From the NCBI GenBank assembly GCA_000310025.1, contig FN649729.1, forward strand, positions 1,900,436-1,964,435: DNA of 64,000 nt, written 5' to 3'. How positions within the stretch are numbered: the first letter of the stretch is position 1; each line of letters starts with the position of its first letter. The position numbers were made by a program, and so were the translations under genes. This document shows positions 25,801 to 34,567 of the stretch, piece after piece. The notes under the pieces are model-generated. The model was not told the DNA's origin and ran no database searches. It saw only the letters and a list, made by a program, of their open reading frames with translations. Source of the stretch: Ectocarpus siliculosus (lineage: Eukaryota; Sar; Phaeophyceae; Ectocarpales; Ectocarpaceae).

Positions 25801-28800
25801 ATACCATATTCAGTCTCTTTAGGGCACGTGCACCCTATTTAGTGTCGGTTGTCGGAGTGCTGGTACAAAGGGAGGTTATGCAGCTGCACCTAACGCTTAG
25901 GGCACGGCCAACACAAAAAACAGCGACGCTCCGGTCTGTGCTGATCAAAGGTCAGCAAAAAGGCCGGCACGAATCGCAGCCCGTCCCACACTCAACAGAC
26001 GGGCACAAGACTCGGCAAAAAGCCGCAATTTTGAATGACGTCACAACAAAACATCTGATAGCGCCAAACAACCATGGTGACGCACCATCTCATGGTAAAC
26101 TCCAGACACCCTATAACAGAAAGTTAGCAAAGGTTACGGACGTCGCCGCTGCCGCACCTGGTACGTCTCAATGGCCTCCTTGGTGTGCCCTAGCTGCATG
26201 TACGCCGACGCCAGGTTGTTGTACGCGTCGCAGAAACGCGGCTTCAGCTTCACCGCCTGCCACCGCCGCCGGGGGAGAGAGTTACAAGATAAATAAAACA
26301 AAAACGCACAAGATCGCGCGCAAAAAAAAAAAAAGAGCATGTGAACATCGAATGAATACACGGAGGTTGAGCAGAAAAAAAAAAACGCTCGTGCCTTCGT
26401 CTACTACACCGGTCGATACCTTGAGAGGGCAGGTTTCAACAAGAAGGAGCACAATACAAGAAGATTCAGGACAACGGAGGCCTCATTGCCGAAATCAGAA
26501 ACGCGTCATCATCGCAGAGGCGGTTTCGCCTTGAAAAAAAACAAAAACGCACCTCGGAAAAATAATACATAAAAAATACCTTGAGGTAGAACTGGATGGC
26601 GCCGCCCACGTCTCCCAGCTCCTTGAGGGCGTTCCCGAGGTTGGAATACGCCTCGGCAAAGTTTGGGTCGATCCGGATACATTGCTGCGTACCACGTGCG
26701 AGTGGATGGGGTTGAAGAGGAAACGTACGGAACGACGGTGAGAGAAGCGACCCACAACATGGAGAAGAAAAAAACGAGGGAAATCCGGGATATTCTGTGG
26801 AATGGCATACTTCCGGGTTTTTGAAGGGATTGCGAGGTGTACGGCTGCTGTTGTGCTATCGCTGCGGTTGTTGTTGTCTTTTGTCGTTTCTGTTGGTGAT
26901 CGAACGGGTTGGTGGCGGTGCTCGTTTCAGGCAATCTACAGCATAACAACCTGTCCTCCCCCCCTTCCAACCCAACATGAAGAACAGTCCGCAGCTCCGG
27001 TGTTAGGGGGCGCGTTTCGACAGGCAGGAGACAAGGCCAGCAAACAGAATGACGGCACCAGCGCAGACGAGGACAACTGACTGTGATACCATTACCACCA
27101 CCAACCAACCACGACAGAACACAGCCTTCTCAACAACCCGCTCGTCCGACGCTACTACCCCCTGCCCCCTGCCCCGAACGCCGGGTTAAACTGAAACCAC
27201 CTTACAACAACAGCAGCAAATCTACTCCCTCCCATGCCCACAAACCTGGTTGTAGAGAACACACTCGCTAAAGTTCCTGAGCTGAAAGTGGACGGCTCCA
27301 AGGAGAAGAAGGTTATCGGTCCGACACGCCCCCTGCCGGTACACGGACTCGCACAAAGCCTGGGCATCTTTGTATCTGCGAAGCGATCAAAGGTGGGCGG
27401 TTGCGCAGTAGTTTGGTCGCGCGACGCACGAAAGGTTTGTTGATCGCACGCGTCTGACCGTACACTAAACAAGCGATGTGATCGTGGGTCACGAAAACGG
27501 CGTGATTCGAGTGTTGCGCAAGATATTGAACACCATGGAAGAGATGAAGGGCGGGATACGGTGGGGGGGGGGGGGATCAAGCATACCCAGATAGGTTAGG
27601 CAGGGCACACGACAGTGGTGCATAACCTTGCTAGGGGTGCTGTGGTAGAAAGACTAAGGTTTTGCGAGCAGCGAGTGGGACTGATATCGCCATGCCCGTC
27701 CATTCTTGTGAACGGCGGCCAACATGGGTGTACGACAAGAGGGAAGGACAAGAGGGAAGGGCAAGCATGACCGCCACAGACACACGTGTCTACCAATACG
27801 AAGGTGCGTACGAGCACGAAGGACCAGGTCAGCCAATTGTAGGAGGGGCCATAGCATCGGATTACCTGCCTGTTAGTGAGTCATTTGCTACACTTTCACG
27901 CCATCCTTCAGCTTACCACCAACTCATGTACTTGGAAGTAGCACTATGGTTCTGCGATATTTCAACAATACCACATCGTCTCATCACAACAAAATAGAGA
28001 CCGTTCTGAAGATACAGCAGTACACCTACCTATCAGGGAGACGAGTCACAATCACGTTTCGCGAAAAAATGAACTACATGCCACGTCCAATCATCACGAT
28101 CTCGAAGTCGTAACATGCACCATGAAAAAAATACCATCAGCACGGCATCGCACCGCGCTACAAACACTGACACACACACGCACCTGCCGAGGTTGTAGCT
28201 CTCATGTGCCGCCGACAGCAAGGCCGCGAGGTCAGAATCCGCAGACTGTTTCGTGGATGCACCGAGACAAGTTTCGCATAGAGCGGAGCCCCCAACCGAG
28301 AAATACACCAAGCATCAGGGCGGAATGCGAGGGGAGAGGAGGGCTGAGGACAGGGTGTGTGTGGGACGAAGCCTGTAACGAGTGAGAGGACACGATAGGG
28401 TTGTATGACAGAGCCTTAAGAGCAAGCCCCAATACCTCAATAAATCCCCGAAAAAACCATCGTGAAACAATCGGATGAACCAAAATGGCGCTCCGCTCTG
28501 CCTGCGGCACATTCGCACAGAAAAAACTTGTGGCTACAAATAGATGGGCCCGGCAAGCCCAGCAACAGCCAGGGCGACAATGCCATTTCATCAAAACCCT
28601 TCCCGTCTCGTGTGTACAGTAGATGGCCCAGGGTTAGCACAATTGACCGAGAGAGAGCACCTCGCGGCACACAGGAATATGACACGCTTCGCCGCCTTCA
28701 GCACCTTTCGCTGTTTTCGGTAAATCGATGGTCACAGCACAGACAGGAAAATCTCCGAAATCATCCACGTCAGTGTACATAGCTACTGTAAAGACGGGAA

Positions 28801-30787
28801 CGAAATTCCACAAATTGTTCGCGATATGTTACAAGTCTCGGTACAAGACTGGCGAATTTTCATTGGTCAGCCGACCTCCGTGAGACCCGCGGTTTACGTC
28901 ACCGTCCCAGCCGTGCGCACCTGTTCCACGGAAGCCGCCAAGCTTTCTAGAGTCAGGCCTACAGTATAGTTGTTTGCGTATGCAGCTGAAAACCATGGGG
29001 GCCAGATTGCCTTCATTCGCAACACCCGTGCCGTGTGAGCCTTCTTGAGACTCGCCTGGCCTTTGTTTACTACTCCCGCTTCGCAAATTTTTCTACAAAA
29101 AAATACTACTTTTACATTACGGCTCGATGATTCAATAGTTACTACTGCTTGCTTTGATGAGCCCCCTCCGGAGGCGGGCCTTGAATGCAACAAATTCTAT
29201 CATCAACGCCGGGTGGGAGGCCATGACAAACGGGTGCTTGTTGTACGCTCGTGGTCGGTGCGTAAAAACAGCTATACCCAGCAAGAACCTATACCCACAG
29301 AGAAAGAAGGTGTTGCACGTACAGCAGTGAGCCAATTTTTCTAGAATATTGAGCCTCGATTGTTTTGAGGACGTTTCTCATGGGCGAGCCGGCACTACTG
29401 AAGGCATGCCCGGTGGTCAACGTCATCGTCTTCCTAGAGGTTCAAGGGTGCGGGGTTGTGTTTTATCTTGAGATGTAGGTGTTGACTGAGTTCGAACACG
29501 ACCAAAGAGCACACGCTCTCGCACACCGTGGACAGAGATCAGCACTGCTGCTGACGTGTACGTACAATTTATGTACCCGAAAAATATGTAAGACCCGCGT
29601 TCATCGGAGGAGGTGTTCCGCGCAAAGAGAACAAAAATATAGTCTAGGTACATTGTTGGTTGTCGAACAGAGAAGCTGTCGAGAACTGCTTCCACCAACG
29701 CAGGTACATACCAGTATCAGCGTCCGGTAGTCTACTACTGTACACCTCCGTGCGCAGTCTCAAATCAAGACAACATACCATCATATCTAAATCCAAGACA
29801 AACACAGGCGACACGGCAGGTCCGAGTAGCATTCGATATGACAGCCCCAGCAGCCGAATCTGAGCACGCCAACGCGCATGTCGGTGCTCCTGATCCCTGA
29901 AATACATAGTATCTGAGATCGCATCGGGACGTTCCTAAGAAGCTGGGTTGTCGCCATTTTCGAATTTTCGAATTTTCCTTTTGACAGCATGAATGCACAC
30001 GCCAGCGGTGCCGGCTTGTTCAACAAGCCACTCAAAGAGAAAATTGCCACCGCAGCATTAGGGACCAGATCCAGTGATATTCTTTGCAGCAGCCGCAGCG
30101 AAAGCTGAACAAACACACGGTAGGCGTGTCGAGTGGTCGCAGTACCACGCAGCGATGATTTGACAGGAGGATAACGCGTTAAACAAAACAGGAAGAAAGA
30201 CAGCAGCTTCACCCATCGTGTCGGACATGACGCAGAGGAGTCAGTGCTGCTGCTGCAGCGGTTGACAAGTAGTGTTTTCGCGGGCTCTTCATGGGGTATG
30301 TATGTGTATGTGCAGGCGCAAAGTCTTCTCAGTACATCATACACAGAGCGACGTTGATCTCGACCTTCCGTCTAGAGGCTGCTGGCGTTGACAATTGAAG
30401 GATGGATAAGCCAGGGGCTACAAGCGTCCTGCACCTCGCGCTGCTTCATTCTCTGCCGTAAGAAACGCATCGCGGTACCCGGCACCACACAGCACGCAGC
30501 GAGGAGGCGGACGCGGCGAGACTTGCACAACATCAACCGTGTTTTGTTTACTGCTGTTCCCCGACCGACACGCACGACGCCACCCTACGATCCTGCGGCT
30601 GCTGCTGCTGTGCGGCGGCGGCGAGGAGAGTGCTCACCTTCTTCGCGTCGGGGTCGCCAGCCCGCTGCTGTTGGTGGTGCTGTGCACTGCTGCTGTCACC
30701 GCCGTCATGCTGCTGCTGCGGCTGCTGCTGAGGTAGAGATGATCCAGTAAACAGCAGGTTGTTGTTGTTCACGTAGCCGTTCTCCAT
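8567..30787 (-). CDS. O-GlcNAc transferase, plant SEC-like (TPR + GT41)
   Basis: This enzyme transfers GlcNAc from UDP-GlcNAc to Ser/Thr of nuclear and cytosolic proteins. I assemble 25 exons (3480 nt, 1159 codons plus stop). Exon 1 is 30787-30638 (Asn/Gln-rich, GTGAGC donor); exons 2-15 encode TPRs, 16-25 the catalytic half (separate entries). Every junction keeps phase. About 450 residues of TPRs precede a GT41 domain with [43 protein letters not shown] and [21 protein letters not shown] closely resembles plant SECRET AGENT, and the metazoan intervening domain is absent. After about residue 985 there is an Ala/Pro/Glu-rich tail of about 170 residues ending near a basic NRRKRR cluster, possibly a nuclear signal. 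An upstream in-frame ATG at 30865 is an alternative start. No signal peptide is seen, consistent with a nucleocytoplasmic enzyme. Confidence 0.93.
10685..10810 (+). repeat. intronic repeat family, copy at the exon 24 donor
   Basis: The core CATTGGTCAGCC is followed by a segment like AGCGGTCCATG, an A-rich stretch and a (CA)n tract running directly into the OGT exon 24 boundary. Read on the gene strand, the (GT)n is the 5' splice site itself. The copy aligns along most of its length with the one at 12161-12284. Confidence 0.7.
12161..12284 (+). repeat. intronic repeat family, copy at the exon 22 donor
   Basis: The same order is present: CACACGCAC head, CCGCACTGAGACTGACG, core TTTTCATTGGTAAGCCGG, GCGCGGTCGATGG, A-run and (CA)n. 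The (CA)n, read as (GT)n on the gene strand, forms the 5' splice site of OGT exon 22 at 12284. Confidence 0.7.
14368..14499 (+). repeat. intronic repeat family, copy downstream of exon 20
   Basis: The copy contains GCCGCGCTGAGATCTGACG, core TTTTCATTGGCCAGCC, then GCGCGCAATAGATG, an A-run and a (CA)n/(CAAA) stretch leading to the OGT exon 20 donor at 14499. It is more diverged near the donor than the two copies at exons 22 and 24. Confidence 0.6.
16970..17045 (-). repeat. intronic repeat family, inverted copy
   Basis: On the reverse strand it reads TTTTCATGGGTCAGCCGG, then GCGCGGTCGACGCA, then an A-run and ACACACA, matching the family in the opposite orientation. It lies in OGT intron 16 on the acceptor side of exon 17, not at a donor. 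Confidence 0.55.
17118..17359. repeat. perfect 121-bp tandem duplication
   Basis: Positions 17118-17238 and 17239-17359 appear identical by eye. The unit begins GTGTCACGGTGCC and ends CCCCAGAGCT. It lies in OGT intron 16. One plus-strand frame stays open through both copies because 121 is not a multiple of three and neither frame has stops. I do not consider this coding. Confidence 0.85.
20335..20465. repeat. degenerate short tandem repeat
   Basis: Variants of GAAAGYATTGGAYATGGATCA recur about four times with irregular spacing in OGT intron 12. Confidence 0.45.
20640..21125. repeat. foldback (long inverted-repeat) element
   Basis: Two arms of about 200 bp are imperfect reverse complements. 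CTCGGGCAAGAGCTGCAAGG, GCCACGGCTCGAGCT, CACGAGCTTGGGT and CCGTCATCGAGGCGTC on the left all recur inverted on the right. The centre at about 20885 is itself palindromic (GCACGTAAGCT and AGCTTACGTGC). It sits in OGT intron 12. There is no transposase, so it could be a MITE or foldback element. A transcript would form a long hairpin. Confidence 0.75.
22063..22192. other. assembly gap between poly-G tracts
   Basis: There are 84 N at 22093-22176, with a run of about 27 G before and about 14 G after. It lies in OGT intron 11, so no exon is lost. The gap probably reflects failure to sequence through a long G homopolymer. Confidence 0.9.
24830..24905 (+). repeat. intronic repeat family, copy in intron 7
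   Basis: The core TTTTCATTGGCCAACCGG is followed by GCGCGGTCGATGC and an A13-14 run. It lies about 65 bp from the exon 7 donor at 24969, and the (CA)n end is missing. Confidence 0.55.
28835..28918 (+). repeat. intronic repeat family, copy in intron 1
   Basis: The core TTTTCATTGGTCAGCCG is present, but the flanks are diverged. It is followed about 45 bp later by a reverse-strand CAG|GTGCGC donor-like site at 28919 for which I could not find a phase-compatible exon. Confidence 0.4.
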
Positions 30788-31211
30788 CGCCTGGCACGAC
30801 CCCTTGCGACCACCATGGACCCCGGGCCGTGCGTCCGAGGCACAGCGCAACGCGGGGCTTTCCATCGTCTCGCCGCCACCTTTTCCTCAGCGTGGCGAGG
30901 AAACAACGAAAACGCAACTTGTTGCTGCGCTTGTTGCTGCTGCCTTGCCTGCTCACGCCTCCGCCGCCGCTGTTCCTCTTCCACGACCGCCAGCTTTCTC
31001 CCTGCGGTTCCGCACACGCCGACAGAATATTCGCGACGCCAATCTTGTCATCTAAAGAGGGTGCGGCAAGCCGTCTGTCTCTACCAACCCGTTTGCGGTG
31101 ACGTGCCTCCCCACCCCCAAGCTGCTCTGGGTAGCACTCCGCTATCGCTCCACACGTGATGGAATAAATCTGCCGCGCGCTCGCGTATGTGTGTGAAAAC
31201 GTAACCGTCAC

Positions 31212-32020
31212 CTAACGAGCAGATGAACAATTTGGATCTTCAAGGGGATAGAGCTGTTTGCCGAACCAACGCACCAGCAGCGCTGGGTACAGAATGTAAG
31301 CGCAGTTACCCAACAACCACCGGTGCGTGCGCGCTTTTACGGCAGGCCATGGGATCCCAGGTAGGTGCATCAGCGGCGAAAACTCTTTCAAAGTACAGCT
31401 AATGACGACGCCGATGCAAATACAACGTGTACGTGCTATGTGCACTTCATGCAGACATTTTTTCCGTTCACACTGGCTCTCCGGCAGAGAAAAAAGGCTC
31501 GACGGGCAAGGGGTACATTGAACAGCTGGGGATATACTTCTGTACGTTACTTCTGTACGTTACAGAGCGAGGGAGATGCACTTGTGTCTAACCCACTGAA
31601 AAGGTTGCGTTTAACAAGCACACGTACGCCTCATGCCAAAGCACCGACTCCCCTCCACGTTCACGTCGAACAAGTTTTTTATTTTTTTGGACTACAACTC
31701 AGAAGTTGCTCTTTCAACAACCACATCCATCCCTTCGTGTGTCCGACCACAACTTGCGAAAATAACGTCAGAACATTCGCCCGATCGTCCGATGAATCTT
31801 GTCCCTTACAGAAAAGTAGTGTATTCCGTCAGTTTCCGCCATCCCATGATCCATGGGAACGCCGCGTTCGGACCATCACGGAATACTTTTCGGGGATGGC
31901 TCGTGGGCGGGGGTTGCAACCTTGCCTGTGATGGTTCACATTTCATTTTTTTTTTTATTTAAACAACAGTTCCATCTCCATCCGACGCAAAGGCGTACGT
32001 GGTATTGTTTGTATCACAAT
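31212..32020. other. upstream flank of the OGT gene
   Basis: This is the 5' side of the minus-strand OGT gene and should contain its promoter and 5' UTR. I recognise no specific core promoter element. Open frames overlap on both strands without motifs. Confidence 0.35.
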
Positions 32021-32272
32021 GTGTAAGCTTTTCTTGCAAAGTGAGTTTTTCCCTCGCTTCCGCTCCTGGCCTAGTGAATATAGCGCTACATAGTTCGTGT
32101 GTACACAGAGGGAAGAGAGTGTTGAACTCTTCTCGCATTAAAAATCGAAGGCAAAGTTCCGCAGGAGGGGAGGAAGAGAGGGGCTCTTCTGTGTGACCAC
32201 GGGTTTTGGAGTAAACGGCACTAGTGCTGTGAGCGCTGAGATGATTTGAAGTGAAGACAAAAAAAAAAAAAA
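32021..32272 (+). mobile_element. SINE-like element, head-less copy
   Basis: From GTGTAAGCTT to the terminal A13 run, this aligns with the body of the element at 54905-55318. Shared blocks include CTCGCTTCCGCTCCTGGCCT, CGTGTGTACACAGAGGGAAG and TGAAGTGAAGACAA. The tRNA-like head is absent or too diverged to recognise. Confidence 0.65.
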
Positions 32273-33303
32273 TGTAAGAAAAGAGTAAATGGGAGATTAG
32301 CAATGAATTAATCTTGTATTTATTATTATTAGCGTCAGAAACTACCTGTATTTCTGCGGTTTCCCGAGCGGCACCAAACACAGCATTTGTGTGATCTGTG
32401 TGACCTGTCTAGTACGCTACGTACGTGACGTATGTACATGCATTATGCACACAGAAGCATGCGTAAACGATTATTTTCTCCCTGCCGCGTGTTCATATCC
32501 ACCCCCCCCCTGGCTGGCGGCGCGTGGTTGTGGTGTGGCGTCACGGTTTCAGCATGTATAGTCTATCTAGATATAGTACATCGCAGCGTGTAGAGGTAGG
32601 CGAAATCCCGATTGTCTCATGTGGAACGCGATCGGCCATCATCACAAATTGAGTACATATTGGGGTTTGTGTGGTGGTTCGTGTTCTCTTTGCCTGTACC
32701 AACCACATGCTATCTTCGCGTTTTTAGGGGTTTTGATTTCCGGGTCTTTGATTTTTCTTGAAAAATAAAAAAAGAAATATCTGTAGGTATGTATGATATG
32801 CTACTATTGTAGGAGCATGTTGTAGCGCTGAAGCTACGAACCATTTGCTAACTAACCTACCTATTACACCCTTTCTCTATGGATATTGTATAGAGATGGG
32901 TTCGCTGTTTCATACGATGCGTAGTCTAAGAAAATGAAAAAAAAAGACATCAATGTCGTTGGCCTTGGACCAACGAAGGCGTCGGAATGGTAGACGTGAA
33001 CGACATGTTGTTTCTCAGCCCGGCTGCGCTGCCGCCCGCGTGGTTCAATTCCTTCTCTTGCGCCGTGCTCAAGGTCTTCCTCATCCTCCCTGCTGCGCTC
33101 TCGATACCTCTTCCCTGTGGTTCTCACCGCCCCACAATAAACGGTGCTCAAGATTTTGAGTATTGTTGGCTCAATTTTCTCAACTGTCAAGTTCTTCTGA
33201 GCGGGCGGTAACTGTATGTTATTCTCATAATCGGGCGACTACCAACACACTTTACTGTAGATTCCATGTTCACTGCCCCCGCCCCCCCCCCCCCCCCCCC
33301 CCC
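32273..33303. other. intergenic, ends in a poly-C run before a gap
   Basis: No gene is supported. The last part (about 32857-33303) is the good-quality version of the garbled sequence that follows the gap, and it ends in a C homopolymer of about 23. Confidence 0.5.
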
Positions 33304-33403
33304 NNNNNNNNNNNNNNNNNNNNNNNNNNNNNNNNNNNNNNNNNNNNNNNNNNNNNNNNNNNNNNNNNNNNNNNNNNNNNNNNNNNNNNNNNNNNNNNNN
33401 NNN
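33304..33403. other. assembly gap (100 N)
   Basis: There are exactly 100 N, preceded by poly-C. It lies between the OGT and PX-DUSP genes. Confidence 0.95.
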
Positions 33404-33825
33404 AAATAACCTCCCTTTTCCCCCCTTTTTTTATGGATTTTTTTTAGGAAGGGGTTTGGGTTTTCTTTCGGGGGGGTGGTTTAAGAAAAAAAAAAAAAAA
33501 AACCTCAATTTTTTTTGCCTTGGGCCCAAAAAGGGTTTGGAATGGGAGGCGGGAAACCCCTTTTTTTTTTCCCCCCGGGGGGGGTCCCCCCCGGGGGGTT
33601 AAATTCCTTTTTTTGGCCCGGGGCCAAGGTTTTCCCTCTCCCCCCCGGGGGGGCCTCGAAACCTTTTCCCCGGGGTTTCCCCCCCCCCCCAAAAAACGGG
33701 GCCCAAAATTTTGGGTTTTTTGGGCCCAATTTTTTCAACCTCCAAATTTTTTTGGGGGGGGGGGAAATTTTTTTTTTTTTTCTTAATGGGGGGACCCCCC
33801 CCCCCTTTTTTTGTGGTTTCCTTTT

Positions 33826-33857
<32 letters not shown>

Positions 33858-33860
33858 CCA
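33404..33860. other. low-quality duplicate of 32857-33303 (assembly artefact)
   Basis: The sequence is full of stretched homopolymers. It follows 32857-33303 step by step with bases collapsed or extended; for example, a blurred TTGGCCTTGGACC, then TGGAATGGGAGGCGGG, then a C run of about 25. It looks like the bad end of a read placed as new sequence. Open frames here are meaningless. Confidence 0.85.
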
Positions 33861-34567
33861 ACTCTTCTTGTGTCTACTGAAATCTTGGGGGGCTTCGGCA
33901 AAAAATCTCTACATGTTCATATCGTGTCCCTCAGATCCTCAGATCTAGTTGCCTACCCTCTAGGGGACCGATCGTTGCGGTCTCTAGAGGTCTTACCACG
34001 CCGGACAAAAATATCTCATCAGAAGCGTTCATCGTGAAAGGAGGGTAACCTGCAGTCAGAGCTGATAGTCGAGTGTCTAATTGTGGAGGACGAGACATAT
34101 CTCCCATCCCTTTCTCTCTCTTAGCTCGGTTTTGATGTCTCCGCGGGGTACGTCATGGGAGCACAGCCGAGGGAAAACGAGTCAATATCATGTCACTTCC
34201 GGCCCTAGCAACAAGATGAAACTCATCTGTCGCCGTGAAGAGAGAGATGGTCTACATGGGCGAGATTTTCGAGCAGTGCAGCACGACACTTATCATGGTC
34301 TCTGTTCACAGTACCTTTCGATGTGTCAGGGCTCACATTACGAACCCTCAATAGAAGACACATCACTTTTGACCTTCCTTATCGGTAGACCAATCAGAAT
34401 ACCGCTGGCAGCTAAAGAAGCCGGTATTGGTGGACGGGGCGCTTCTCCTTCAACTCTCTCGTCCCAAACCCTTCCTTGCCCACATGGAAACAGCAACAAC
34501 GACGTCGAGGCACCCAGCGCTCATTGTACAGTCAGTCTTCGTCCCCGTTCCAACCAGCCATCGCCCT
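33861..34567. other. 3' flank of the PX-DUSP-IQ-PDZ-PH gene
   Basis: This short region is downstream of the minus-strand stop at 34568. It should contain the 3' UTR. I recognise nothing else. Confidence 0.4.

Larger units (their letters stand above)
18784..28245 (-). other. TPR-array exons 2-15 of the O-GlcNAc transferase
   Basis: Exons: 28245-28184, 27375-27246, 26684-26580, 26256-26158, 25446-25384, 25077-24970, 24467-24372, 23702-23593, 23071-22960, 22494-22405, 21834-21724, 20235-20111, 19581-19518, 18951-18784. Each encodes about one 34-residue tetratricopeptide repeat, with signatures such as [29 protein letters not shown] and [16 protein letters not shown]. The N-terminal pieces [16 protein letters not shown] and [15 protein letters not shown] match the start of plant SEC arrays. 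In OGT the TPR superhelix selects substrates and partners. The exon 10 acceptor at 23072 was preferred over a nearer AG because only it keeps phase and gives YYDCGCQDLAI. Confidence 0.9.

Noticed and set aside
28315-28594. Minus-strand ATG frames as the OGT start
   Set aside because: They are in the wrong frame for the first TPR exon; exon 1 at 30787-30638 joins in phase.
33404-33901. Gly/Pro/Lys-rich frames on both strands
   Set aside because: They come from the blurred duplicate sequence with false homopolymers.
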